64,000 nt of DNA, taken from contig CAJNDS010002075.1 in assembly GCA_905221605.1 (NCBI GenBank), forward strand, positions 605,549 through 669,548, read 5' to 3'. The notes beneath the pieces were generated by a model, which worked only from the letters and a program-made list of their open reading frames with translations, did no database searches and was not told the origin of the DNA. Shown one piece after another: positions 54,069 to 63,981 of this stretch (position 1 is its first letter; each line of letters begins with the position of its first letter). A program made the translations under genes and the position numbers. The DNA is from Symbiodinium natans. Its lineage: Eukaryota > Sar > Dinophyceae > Suessiales > Symbiodiniaceae.

Positions 54069-54750
54069 TCACGGCTGCCGAAAATACTTGTTGCCCCTTC
54101 GAAAGTCCTTTCTCACTTTGAAGTTACCCCCTCTGGGTTCGTGACCCAGACCATTATCCGGTTGCTTCCAAAGAAACTTATCACTATTTTCAAACACTCG
54201 TAGCGCAGTGAGTTTTGTGTGTGAAAACGTGTGAGACAGAACTACACCTAATGTAGCCCTCACAAAGCTCCTTCTTCGTCTTATGGGCAATGCCCCATTC
54301 AGCTTTTGCCGAATCGTGCAAGCACGTCGTTGCAAAGCTGTCTCCTTATTTGCAGCGTTCTGCTGTCCAGCCACTTGAAACACTTTTTGTTTAATGTCGT
54401 TTTGGACGTCTCGTCTTCTTTGATCTCTTTGCTTCACTTGGTTTTTTCTTTTCTTTTCGCCTTCTTGCTCTTGTGCTTTCCGCCTTTGTTCTTTCCGCCT
54501 TTTCCACTTGTCTTTGTTCTTGCTTTCTTCTTCTCCTCTCCAGCATTGGCGCAAACTTGCCGTTCACATAGTTGTCATCGGCCCCCAGCATGCTCGGCTG
54601 AGTGTCCACGACGCGAACACACGTCGCACAGCCAGTGCCTTGGTGTCGCTCATATTCATGCTCTCTTGCCTGTCCATAATATTCTCTTGCTCCCCTCCGC
54701 ACTGGGAAAAGTGACTGAAAGTGCGGAGCCTGAGAATCACAGCCCCCTCG
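54069..54750 (-). CDS. Unassigned Lys/Arg/Glu-rich open frames
   Basis: Two overlapping minus-strand frames (54,069-54,554 and 54,391-54,753) share a purine-rich tract at about 54,400-54,555 that encodes charged, coiled-coil-like sequence. The plus strand is open too (190 codons, Leu/Phe/Ser-rich). Such tracts keep several frames open, so I cannot decide whether any is a gene. Confidence 0.25.
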
Positions 54751-55248
54751 CAAAGGAGGAAATGCCGGCAGGGGCTAGCCAAGGCTACCAGTACCGGCAG
54801 GGGTCCGCCCCGAACTCCCGAAACGAGCGAGTCGTAACAAGTGGCTCTAGAACGCCACGCCGCACCTCGCATATGTGAGACAGGAGAGCTGCCCACCAAA
54901 ACACGCTCAAGACAAACAGAGGTAACAGAAAAGAAAACAACACATGCAGATTAGAGCCGAAATTAAAGGTAGAAACATTTTCCATTAGCACACAAAAGGT
55001 CAAAGTGGACCCATGATCTTGCAGCAAAACCACCATTCATTGAGAAGTCGAGCTATTTGTGACCTTGCTTGCAAAACGAGGTGGCATCCAAGTAACACTG
55101 CTGCGAGGGTGTGCTGCCGCTAAGTGCTTGACTGCAATTTCCGCGGTGTAAAGGTTGAAGTGCAACTTTCTAGGAACAAGATTGGACCCGTTTCAAAATG
55201 GGTTTGAAATTGTCGTTGGAGAAATTGGGGATTGCTTGACGAGTAAAG

Positions 55249-55506
55249 GTGATTACGGACACACTCAAAGCACTTGAAAGAGGTGCGTGCTGCCGCGTTT
55301 GGTGCGAGCAAGCTGCCAGTGACGATAAAGTTGGACAAACTGGGCAAAGACTTGATCAGAAGCAGAAGGCAAACGAGAAGCTTAAAAAGGAAGATGAAAA
55401 GATAGCCCATGGAGGTGCAGAGCAGTTTGTCAGAAGAGAAGAGCACGACAAGAGCCTGCCAGCGCAACTTGTGCGTGCTTGGTTTCCAAACCCCTTAGCT
55501 GCCTGA
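55249..55506 (+). CDS. Unassigned charged open frame
   Basis: Plus-strand frame TDTLKALERG, then KQKANEKLKKEDEKIAHGG and LPAQLVRAWFPNPLAA, then TGA. A charged helical core. No start, splice sites or family recognised with confidence. Confidence 0.3.
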   Translation: MITDTLKALERGACCRVWCEQAASDDKVGQTGQRLDQKQKANEKLKKEDEKIAHGGAEQFVRREEHDKSLPAQLVRAWFPNPLAA

Positions 55507-55979
55507 ATTCCGCCGCCAGAGGTTTAGGTGGAGCCGAGGCTGCAGGTGTGCCTACCGCGGCCCGTGTCCAGGGCGCGGCGGATGGTGATCCCCTTTGCGT
55601 GCGAAGCTTGCGGCGCCAGAGATGAATAGAAGCCCTGAAGCGGGTCAGACGGCGGAGGGTGGGTCACAAACCAGGTCCCAACACCCGGCGGGCGATCTCG
55701 CCGCCGCTCTCGCTGCCCAAACTGGACCTGAAGGAAGCGCTTGCCCAGAGGGGTGAGCAGAACTCCATCACTGACCTTACCTGGCCTGCTCTTACGGATG
55801 ACAAGTCTGACGCCAGGGATGTGGTTCTGTTATGAAGAATTCGAAAATGTTTGCGCCCTTGCAAACAACTGTCGCGGCATGAGTGCGCGGGAGAAGCTTG
55901 CTTTGCGCGGGCGCTGCCGCGGTTCGCGTATGAAGACATCAATGCGTGGGGGCTGCATCCCGTTACCCTTCGGCGAAGG

Positions 55980-56400
55980 GGGCTTCGAAGCCTTCGAAGC
56001 CTTCGAAGCCGAAGGGTCGAAGGGGGGGGGGGGACCAAGGCTTCGAAGGCTTCGAAGGGTTCGAAGGACGAAGGCTTCGAAGGCTTCGAAGGGTGAGGAC
56101 GAAGGGGCTTCGAAGGCTTCGAAGGTGAGGACGAAGGGGGCTTCGAAGGCTTCGAAGGCGAGGACGAAGGGGGGAGGGCTTCGAAGGCGGGTGAGGACAA
56201 AGGGGGGGGGGGCTTCGAAGGTTCGAAGGGTGAGGACGAAGGGGGCTTCGAAGGCTTCGGCGAGGACGAAGGGGGGAGGGCTTCGAAGGCGGGTGAGGAC
56301 AAAGGGGGGGGGGGCTTCGAAGGTTCGAAGGGTGAGGACGAAGGGGGCTTCGAAGGCTTCGAAGGTGAGGACGAAGGGGGCTTCGAAGGCTTGGAAGGTG
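55980..56400. repeat. TTCGAA-based minisatellite
   Basis: Dense repeats of GCTTCGAAGG with GGTGAGGACGAAGGGGG spacers in a longer unit of about 110-120 bp (compare 56,155-56,225 with 56,270-56,340). The palindrome CTTCGAAG occurs more than 20 times. Both strands are open for over 200 codons because of the composition. Confidence 0.9.
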
Positions 56401-56439
56401 AGAGACGGGGGCATATTCAGAGTCTCACTTCTCTGAGTT

Positions 56440-56810
56440 TCGAATGAAATCCAAAAATGAAATCCAAAAAACAAAACAAGATTCGGGGGGGTGGAATTTA
56501 GAAGAAGTCCCTTCTCTCTCATCTTCAAAAAGAAATTACAGGCCTTCGAAGGACAAAAAAATTGAGGGGGTGGAATTTAAAACAATTCTCCACTCTTCTC
56601 TTCTTTCTCTTCTACAGGCTTCGAAGAAACTGAGGAGGGTGGATTTTGAGGAGGGTGGATTTGGAATACTTCTCTTCTCTTCTTTTCTACAGGCCTTCAA
56701 AGGACAAGAAATTGAGGGGGGTGGAATTTAAAATAATTCTTCACTCTTCTCTTCTAAGGCTTCAAAGGACAACAAGAAACAGGGCGTGGAATTTTTAGAA
56801 TAATTCTCTT
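56440..56810. repeat. Degenerate repeat with polypyrimidine-CAG units
   Basis: Four or five units of roughly 90 bp, each with a CTCTTCTCTTCT-rich tract, TACAGGC or AAGGC, TTCAAAGGACAA, then GAGGGGGTGGAATTTAAAA. The part at 56,445-56,520 is an inverted copy of 59,250-59,335. Confidence 0.75.
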
Positions 56811-56819
56811 CTCTTCCCT

Positions 56820-58255
56820 TCGATTCCCTTCAAGCCTTCGAAGCCTTCGAAGGCGAACGTTCAAAGGGGGGCTTCGAAGCCCCTTCGCGCTGAAGGCCTT
56901 CAAAGCCCCTTCGTCTTCACTTTCGAAGCCTCTCCGTTCGTCCTTGCCTTCGAAGCCTTCGAAGCCTCTTCGCTCTCGGGCAATTGCCCAGCTTAGCGAA
57001 CCAAAGACAATGGCATTCAAAAAGCAATAGCTGGGCTTGAGCACGGCCGATGATTGGGCAGTCACAAGGGGACCCGCCATGCCTGATCAAGGCGCACCTG
57101 GCTGGTTGTGTTGTGTGCAGACCGTTGTGTGCAGACCTGTTATGGAGCTGCAAAGTCAGCCGAAGAAACGCTGTCGGAAACCTTCAATTCCAATTCTAGG
57201 TGAGCGTGCTGGCAGGAAGTTAGCGTGGTGAGAATCCGAATCGAAAAGGCAAGAAGGGTTGCTTACGTGCTTTGATTGCCTTGGTCATGCCTCCTTTTGT
57301 TCGATCGGATCGCCGCTTGCTGCACGACCCGACAAAGAAAGCACCAAACGGCTTGCTCTTCCGAACATGAAAAGGCAAAGTCCATGATGATAAAGCAACC
57401 ATGCAAGAATTCAGAACTGCTTCACGAAATCTGACCGAAGGTGACCAACGTTCATGCAAGACAAACAGAACTGCCTCCAGGCACATCAACGCCATTCTGC
57501 AAACACCTGCAGCCGGTTTGCCGTCGTACTGGTTCTGCCGTCCGACTGCGAAAGTTTCACCAATGGTGTTTCACAAGACCCCGGGGGGAAAAATGAGTCC
57601 GAAGTGCAAGGGTGCCTTGCACCTGGCCTCCTGCGGTGGAGTCCCAACGGGGCAACCAATCGGAGATGATGGATTCGATGGAAGAGAAGGCTTGAATTTA
57701 ATTGTTTTTTGTCTTAACGTTTTCTACTGGCCACTTCAGGTCCGGAAGCTCTAATCAGCCCTGCAAAATTCTTTCTGCACTGGCTGCCGGACAACATACA
57801 TGACGCATGACATGCCTGTGAGAAAGCAGCGTTCAAGCTGTGGTCTGGGAGGGTTTCTGGCTTGGCCAAATTCAGCACTCAAACGGTTGACTCAATTGCG
57901 TGCCCCGAGAAAAGACGTGCCATGCGCACAACTTCTCTTACAGACCATTTTACGCAAGCAACCATATCCCCATGCTACGCGTTGCCGTATCCCCATCCAA
58001 CATTAATCGCTTACCCGAAGCCATGTACACCCCTCAAACTCCAAGCCGCAAAGATCCCAAAACCTTGAAATCTAAACTTCGAACCCCTATAACTAACCGC
58101 TGAACCCCAAGCTCCAAACCACAAACCCCAAACCCTGCAAACCCTAAACCCTACAAATTTACCCATGCGGAGCCTAGAGTAGGTTTCGGGTTGAAAGAGG
58201 GTGGAGGAAAAGGGCCTTGAAGGCCGCAGAGCAAAACGTGCATTTCCTTACTCTT
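56820..58255. other. Telomere-poor stretch, no gene assigned
   Basis: Another TTCGAA cluster at 56,835-56,970. Open frames at 57,220-57,495 (minus) and 57,401-57,754 (plus, 117 codons) overlap and none is recognised. A trace of CCCTAAA is present near 58,130-58,152. Confidence 0.45.
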
Positions 58256-58257
58256 GT

Positions 58258-58740
58258 GAAGGGGGCTTGAAGGGGGGGTGAAGGGGGGGGGGAGGGGAGG
58301 GGGGAGGGCGAAGGGTCGAAGGCTTGAAGGGGGGCTTGAAGGGGGGGACTTGAAGGGGATTCAAGAGGGACTTCAAGGGGGGCTTCAAGGGGGGCTTGAA
58401 GGGGGGGCTTCAAGGGAAGCTTCACAGGGAGGCTTCAAGGAGGGCCTGAAGGGGAGGTTTGAGACGCGAGCCTAAACGTCGCGAAGAAGGCCCAGGTGCT
58501 TGGCCTCGTAAACTGCTCCCTGCAACCCGTGCGAAGCAAGCCCAGTTGATAGGCCGCTGGAACTGCTTCCTGGAACCTCGCGAAGAAGGTCCACTCAGTG
58601 GACCTCTCAAACTGCTGCCGAAACGTCGCGAAGCAGGTCAGTCAATTTGACCTTTTAAACTGCTACCTGGAACCTTGCGAAGAAGGTCCAGTTATTAGGC
58701 CTCTTAAACTGCTCTGTGAAACCCTGCGAAGCAGGCCCCA
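58258..58740. repeat. Left arm of large inverted duplication
   Basis: Purine-rich (GGGGGGCTTGAA)n minisatellite (58,258-58,450), then about five to six 49-bp units in the orientation opposite to 59,707-60,150. Near-identical to the reverse complement of 60,000-60,430. Confidence 0.9.
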
Positions 58741-58744
58741 CGTT

Positions 58745-59560
58745 GCGTTGAAAATCGATCAGTGTTATTTTTGTTCCATTTTGGTCAACCCAGCTCCCTT
58801 AGAATCTCTTCAAGCTCCAAGCTCCCTTCAAGCCCTTTAAGCCCTTGAGTTGTTTGAAGCTCCCACTCTTTTCTTGCAAAGTGACATTCTCTACTGGTAG
58901 TCGCAGTCGTCGTGGGTCCTGCAGTGCCTGGAAAAGAACAGAGAAGTCAAGAATTGTCTTTCCCGTTCTCCCGCAAAAGCAAGAAAAAAAAATTGTTCTA
59001 AAATCCATGCTTGTCTTTCATTGTTCGAGAATCAGAAGTGGAGACTTTTTGGAAGAGAGCGGGGGGCAGCCTCTCCCATTTTCTTGTTGTAGGGAAGGGA
59101 ACGTATTCTAAATTTCACCTCCGAATTTTTTTTGTTTTTTGTATTTCATTATTCGAAAAATCCGAGGAGAAGAGAGAAGTTTGTTATTATTCTAAATTCT
59201 AAGTCCTTCAAATTTTTTGTTTTTTGTATTTCGTTATTCGAAAAATCAAGGGAGAAGAGAGAAGGGATTTTAGTTTAAATTCCACCCTCCTGAAATCTTG
59301 TTTTGTTTTTTTGTTTTTCATTGTTCGAAAATCAGAGGTGTGGAGACTTTTTACGACGCAATCACGTACAGTAGCATGTTTTTGGCTTGAATATGTTTTT
59401 TTGTTGTGGCACGGGCTCGGCCAAGAACCCCATGTCTTGTAGCGGGAGGCTAGGGGAAGCGGCTTCGGCCTGCGAGTACCTGACGCCTCCCATCTCGAGT
59501 GCGTGTGGCAAGGGGCTAAGCCGAAAACCCCATGTTTTCTAGTGGAGGCTAGGGAGGCTG
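58745..59560. repeat. Spacer between inverted arms, with T-rich dispersed repeats
   Basis: Three degenerate copies of a unit containing TTTTTTGTTTTTTGTATTTC, ATTnTTCGAAAAATC and GGAGAAGAGAGAAG lie between about 59,000 and 59,345; one is the inverse of 56,445-56,520. No gene recognised. Confidence 0.6.
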
Positions 59561-59674
59561 CAAGGGGGGGCTTCAAGGGGGGATCAGAGGAAGCTGCAAA
59601 GGGAGGTTTCAAGGGGGGCTTGAAAGGGGGGTTTGAGACGCGGGCGTAAACGGCGCGAAAAAGGCCCAGGTACT

Positions 59675-59727
59675 AGGCCTCTTAAACTGCTCCCGGAAAC
59701 CCGTACAGGGAGCAGTTTAAGAGGCCT
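59675..59727. repeat. Perfect 20-bp hairpin at the inversion junction
   Basis: Arms 59675-59694 and 59708-59727 are perfect inverted repeats around a 13-base loop, where units of opposite orientation meet. Confidence 0.95.
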
Positions 59728-60150
59728 CATAACTGGGCCTGCTTCGCAAAGGTTTCAGGAAGCAGTTCAAGAGGCCTAATAACTGGGCCTTCTTCGCGAG
59801 GTTCCAGGGAGCAGTTTAAGAGGCCTAATAGCTGGGCCTGCTTCGCAGGGGTTTCAGGGAACAGTTTAAGAGGCCTAATAACTGGGCCTTCTTCGCGAGG
59901 TTCCAGGGAGCAGTTTAAGAGGCCTAATAACTGGGCCTGCTTCGCAGGGGTTTCAGGGAGCAGTTTAAGAGGCCTAATAACTGGGCCTCCTTCGCGACGT
60001 TTCGGCAGCAGTTTGAGAGGCCCACTAACTGGGCCTTCTTCGCGAGGTTCCAGGGAGCAGTTCAAGCGGCCTAATAACTGGGCTTGCTTCGCACGGGTTG
60101 CAGGGAGCAGTTTACGAGGCCGAGCACCTGGGCCTTCTTCGCGACGTTTA
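59707..60150. repeat. 49-bp tandem repeat, nine units of two alternating types
   Basis: Each unit contains CAGTTTAAGAGGCCTAATAA then CTGGGCC. Units alternate between CTTCGCGAGGTTCCAG and GCTTCGCAGGGGTTTCAG endings, so the real period is about 99 bp. The minus strand is open as a 33-residue repeat protein of 145 codons starting MRREPKRREEGPG. The same start occurs in the left arm at 58,459. Open length follows from the period being a multiple of three; expression is unknown. Confidence 0.9.
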
Positions 60151-60510
60151 GGCTCGCGTCTCAAACCTCCCCTTCAGGCCCTCCTTGAAGCCTCCCTGTG
60201 AAGCTTCCCTTGAAGCCCCCCCTTCAAGCCCCCCTTGAAGCCCCCCTTGAAGCCCCCCTTCAAGCCCCCCTTGAAGCCCCCCTTGAAGCCCCCCTTGAAG
60301 CCCCCCTTGAAGCCCCCCTTCAAGCCCCCCTTCAAGCCCCCCCCTTCAAGCCCCCCTTCAAGCCCCCCTTCAAGCCTTCGACCCTTCGCCTCCCCCCCCT
60401 CCCCCCTTCACCCCCCCCCCCTTCAAGCCCCCTTCAAGGGTCCGACCCTTCAGCCCCCCTTCAAGGGGGGCTTCAAGCCCCCCTTCAAGCCCCCCTTCGT
60501 ACGAAGGGGG
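60150..60510. repeat. (CCCCCCTTCAAG)n minisatellite, right arm
   Basis: About twenty 14-16 bp units of CCCCCCTTGAAG/CCCCCCTTCAAG, ending in inverted pieces at 60,440-60,500. Open Pro-rich frames (193 and 130 codons) are its translation. Confidence 0.9.
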
Positions 60511-60523
60511 CGGGCCCAGCCCC

Positions 60524-61190
60524 GAGCCATCGTGCGATTGTCTTGCTGCGTTGGCCCGTCGTTCTCTTCGGCTTTCGGGTTTCCTTCTAATCGTGCAACT
60601 GTGCGCCAACAGTCTGTGGCACTTGTGCGTGTTGCCTCTGTTGCCTTACAGTCCGGGCCCGTACAGCTTGAGTTGGGGAGATTTGTGTTTCCAGTGGCAC
60701 GCGCCAGGCTGCTTGACCGTCTGCGCTTCAACGTGGCAATCTTTGCGGCTGCCTGCCAGTGGTGCCTTAAGGGCTGCCTTCGCACTGGCGAAACCAACCC
60801 ACAACGAGCTGCGTGACGAAGTCGTCCACTTCAGCATGGCAACAGCAGAGCCATCGTGCGACTGTCTTGCTGCGTTCGCCCGTCCTTCTTGCAAACTTTG
60901 CGGGCTCTCTGCCTTCCAGTGGTGCCTTAAGGGCTGCCTTCGCACTGGCGAAGCCAACCCACAAAGCAAGCTGCGCGACAAAGTGTCCAGTTCAGCCTGG
61001 CAATGGCGCCCGTCGCCCTCTTCGGGGTTTTCTTTTGAACGTGCAGCTGTGCACCAGCAGTGTGTGGCGCTTGTGAGTGTTGCCTTTGTTGCCTCACAGT
61101 CCAGCCCCGCGCAGCTTGAGTTGGGGAGATTTGTGTTCCCTGTGGCGCGCGTCAGGCTGCGTGATCTTCTCCTTGTTGATATGGTTGTTG
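60524..61190 (+). repeat. Mosaic segmental duplication with open frames
   Basis: Three duplicated pieces: 60,524-60,565 with 60,849-60,890; 60,590-60,724 with 61,034-61,168; 60,757-60,824 with 60,917-60,984. Translated pieces include QLELGRFVFPVAR and QWCLKGCLRTGE in both copies. A 269-codon plus frame (60,551-61,360) crosses them, but the copies are in different registers of that frame, so I doubt it is one protein. Confidence 0.75.
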
Positions 61191-61379
61191 AGACACTCGT
61201 GAAGCTGCCTGCAACGCAACCCGGTCTTTGTGGGCTCCGGGCTACCGTGCACAGCCAGCCCAGCCAAAGAGGACCCATCGCGCAAGCGTGGGACCGCGTC
61301 GGACCATCGTTTGATTCGACAAATGCCGGCCCTGGTCGGCCCTGGTCTCATGATTTCTGAACACGCAGCTTCGCATCAA

Positions 61380-62080
61380 CACTGGGTAGTCCCAATAAGG
61401 TTTCCAGAGTTACTGCGCGATCCTAAGGTGCCTTCCCTAAGGCTGCCAGTGTGCCCAAAGAATCAAACCGGGAAAGCAGCGTCGCAAATTTCCCCGCCCG
61501 GTGTCCGCAGACCCGCGCCCACAGCGCCCTACATTCTCATTCTCGCAGGAGCAGCCGGTGTGCAACGCCTTCTGGCGCTGGGCCAGGGCACGGATCTGCC
61601 GTGTCTGCCTCCAGTCTGAAGCTCGAAATCCCACTCCATTTCTCTCAGAAAACCGACACCCAAACCCCATGAAGCTCGGACACGTACGCCCCTACACGAT
61701 GGAGACTGGTTGGGCAACTCCCAGCCTGAGGCAGTCCTGCTTGTAGTCAGAATCGGAATCATGACACTTGCAAACGAGAAAAGAAGTTAAGAACATGATG
61801 CTTCCCAGATGAAGGTTCAGGGAACTAGGCCAAAGGGTCTGCAGAGTTTTCGAAAGCCAAGATTGGCCGAGATTGAGCCATGTATGTGGGATGCCCTGCC
61901 TCGGCTCGTGCATCTAAGGGTGTTACAAAGAGCGACTCGACGAGGCCTGTTTAACCCCCCCCCCCAGCCCACCCCCTAATGACCAAGCCACCCCCCCAAC
62001 AAAGGGCCACTTTTGGCATAATGTAGGCCTAGGAGTCCAGGCTCTCATATGAAAAGGGTGAGTTACGCATCCTGGTCGAG
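61380..62080. other. Telomere-free stretch, no gene assigned
   Basis: Frames are open on both strands at 61,437-61,760, none recognised; C-rich tract at 61,955-61,975. Confidence 0.4.
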
Positions 62081-62089
62081 TCCTTGTGA

Positions 62090-62234
62090 TCCGCCGCGAA
62101 GTGCTCGGCTTGTGGACGGCAAGCGGCACACACGTATGCACGGCTGATGTTGTCTGGGAGCGCCCCGGCAGGAAAGCCGAAGGGCTGCGCGTGCTCGGAG
62201 CAGAAGCGCTGGTTGCGCAGAAGGCACTCCTGCG
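62090..62234 (-). CDS. Cys/His-rich exon, zinc-binding-like
   Basis: A minus-strand exon after acceptor TTGCCGCAG|GAG, with donor candidates CCAG|GATGC or GATGC|GTAAC near 62,068-62,090. It encodes ECLLRNQRFCSEHAQPFG, then YVCAACRPQAEHFAADHK: Cys-x7-Cys-x2-His, a gap, then Cys-x2-Cys-x6-His-x3-His. Codons are strongly GC3-rich. Spacing suggests metal binding; I do not recognise the domain. Other exons of the gene were not found. Confidence 0.5.
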
Positions 62235-62554
62235 GCAACCGGACATTCCCCCAAACCTCTGCGGGCCCAAACCCAAACCCCCAAAGCAAACGCCGTAAAC
62301 CTCCACAGCACCCTAAACGTCAAGACCTCAACCCCAAAACCACCGAAGCTTCTAGGAGGACCCCCTAAGCCCCCCGCCTGCAGAAAGGCCGGAGTCTGCA
62401 GAAAGCGGTTGAAGCCATCCTCTGCCTGGCAAGGGCTTAGGGTTGTTTAGGGCTTAGTGCGATAGCCGAAGGGATGAACAGGCTTTAGGGTGTAGGGTGT
62501 AGGGTTTAGGGTTTAGGGTTAGGGCTTTGAAGGTTTTACTACTTTAGGATTTAA

Positions 62555-62677
62555 ACTGCACTTACTCGGCTGAAGCTCCGGAAGCTCAGGGAGCCCGAAA
62601 TCCTTCAAATGCAAAAGCCGCCTTCTCGCAAGCTGGGCACTCCCTCCTCTTGGGACAGTTCATGGATGAGGTGTAGT
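62555..62677 (+). CDS. Exon-like island, unknown protein
   Basis: Plus-strand frame CTYSAEAPEAQGARNPSNAK, then AAFSQAGHSLLLGQFMDEV and TAG. GC-rich, protein-like. No family recognised. Confidence 0.35.
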
Positions 62678-62697
62678 CCTTGTCTTTCAGGGTTTAG

Positions 62698-62838
62698 GCT
62701 TTAGGGTTTAGGGTTTAGGGTTTAGGGTTTAGGGTTTAGGGTTTAGGGGTTAGGGGTTAGGGGTTAGGGTTTAGGGTTTAGGGTTTAGGGTTTAGGGTTT
62801 AGGGTTTAGGGTTTAGGGTTTAGGGTTTAGGGTTTAGG
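62698..62838 (+). repeat. TTTAGGG array
   Basis: About 19 heptamers with three GGGGTTA units. Confidence 0.95.
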
Positions 62839-62967
62839 AGGCTCCATGGGCTTCTTGAAGTTGAAGGCTTTTGGAGAGTTTCAAAGGTGAGCGGTTGCTT
62901 CGCTCCAAAATTCTCAAGGGCCGGCCCTAGGTAGCGCGGAAGAGTGCAGAGGGTCTGGGAGTCTGGG

Positions 62968-63063
62968 GTTTAGGGGTTTAGGGTTTAGGGTTTAGGGTTT
63001 AGGGTTTAGGGTTTAGGGTTTAGGGTTTAGGGTTTAGGGTTTAGGGTTTAGGGTTTAGGGTTA
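62968..63063 (+). repeat. TTTAGGG array
   Basis: About 13 heptamers. Confidence 0.95.
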
Positions 63064-63069
63064 GGGCTT

Positions 63070-63640
63070 TGGTAAGGCTTGAGAGGTATGAGATTCCTTT
63101 TAGCAGTGTGTGCACATGTCCCCAGAAAACTAACACTGAACCCTCACACACATCCAAAACTCCGAATCCAGAACTCTATACCACCACCACGGCTGTTGCG
63201 TGCCACAGTAGGTGGAATTGCAATCGGATCTCCTAACATCCACACATGTGCATTTCCCAAAACAGCGGTACCCCTCATATACCCAAAATACGATGATAAC
63301 CCTTACTAGAGGAACCCTGATTCACTTGGACCTCATCGGCTTTTCGGGTCTAGGGTTGAAAAGGGTTCAGCATTTCGGGTCTAGGGGATCGTTGGTTCAG
63401 GATTGGGGGTTTAGGAGTTCCTCGAAACTCCCACTGCCCGCCCGGACAGCGCTCCCAAGTTCAGAGCTTGGGGCTCTGAGGGCGTGAAAGGGGTGTTGAG
63501 GTTCCCCCGTCTGCACGTGTTCGCACGCGTCCCCCCCCCCCCCCCCGGGCGGGGGGGGGGGGGGTTTGGCGAATGAACAGCTTTGGCGATTTCAGGGCTT
63601 CACGGCTCATTGGGGCTTCAGGGCTCTAGGCTTCGAGGGT
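63070..63640. other. Unique spacer, no gene assigned
   Basis: Degenerate sequence with short frames only. At 63,531-63,564 a 16-C run is followed by GGGC and a 14-G run, a fold-back homopolymer that may also be an assembly weak point. Confidence 0.5.
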
Positions 63641-63693
63641 GTTCAGGAGTTAGTCAAACATCCCGCCGCCTGAACAGCACAGGTAAGCCAAGT

Positions 63694-63981
63694 TCAGGGA
63701 AAGGAAAGGCCGCAGGCTCCTATGCTGACGCTGCTTAAGTTCATGAAGCGCGGACGCGCTGCAGCTTCCTTGTCCTCGGTGAACGTTTCCGTGACGTCTG
63801 CCTGCCAAGGGTTCCATGCTGCGAGCCAAATTCCCATGAAGGACAGACCCCGCCTCAGCATCCTCGATAAGACAGACGCGAGGTCCCACGCACAGTCTGC
63901 CTCAATGCCGAAGTGGTCGGTGTCGTTGAGGTGCTTGGGCAGGAACACAGCTGCGCACGCAAATGCTTCAGCCTTGTCCAT
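63694..63981 (-). CDS. Partial coding exon at the window edge, unknown protein
   Basis: Minus-strand frame from an ATG at 63,981, open further toward the window end: MDKAEAFACAAVFLPKHLND, then GIEADCAWDLASVLSRML, FMGIWLAAWNPWQADVTETF and EDKEAAARPRFMN. Composition and GC3 bias are strongly coding. Possible donors (GACAAG|GAAGC or GCAG|C) lie near 63,760, so the last codons may be intronic. A Trp-rich segment is notable. No family recognised; the gene continues outside the window. Confidence 0.55.
   Translation of the reverse strand: MDKAEAFACAAVFLPKHLNDTDHFGIEADCAWDLASVLSRMLRRGLSFMGIWLAAWNPWQADVTETFTEDKEAAARPRFMNLSSVSIGACGLSFP

Noticed and set aside
54306-54878. 190-codon plus frame with hydrophobic Leu/Phe stretch (possible membrane protein)
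   Set aside because: It is the reverse complement of a purine-rich tract; the hydrophobic run reflects CTT/TTC composition, and the minus strand is equally open.
55664-56528. Three overlapping frames above 210 codons on both strands
   Set aside because: They arise from the TTCGAA minisatellite; no family motif, start or splice evidence.
60235-60816. 193-codon Pro-rich protein
   Set aside because: First half is a CCCCCCTTCAAG minisatellite; the second half is one piece of a shuffled duplication in another register.
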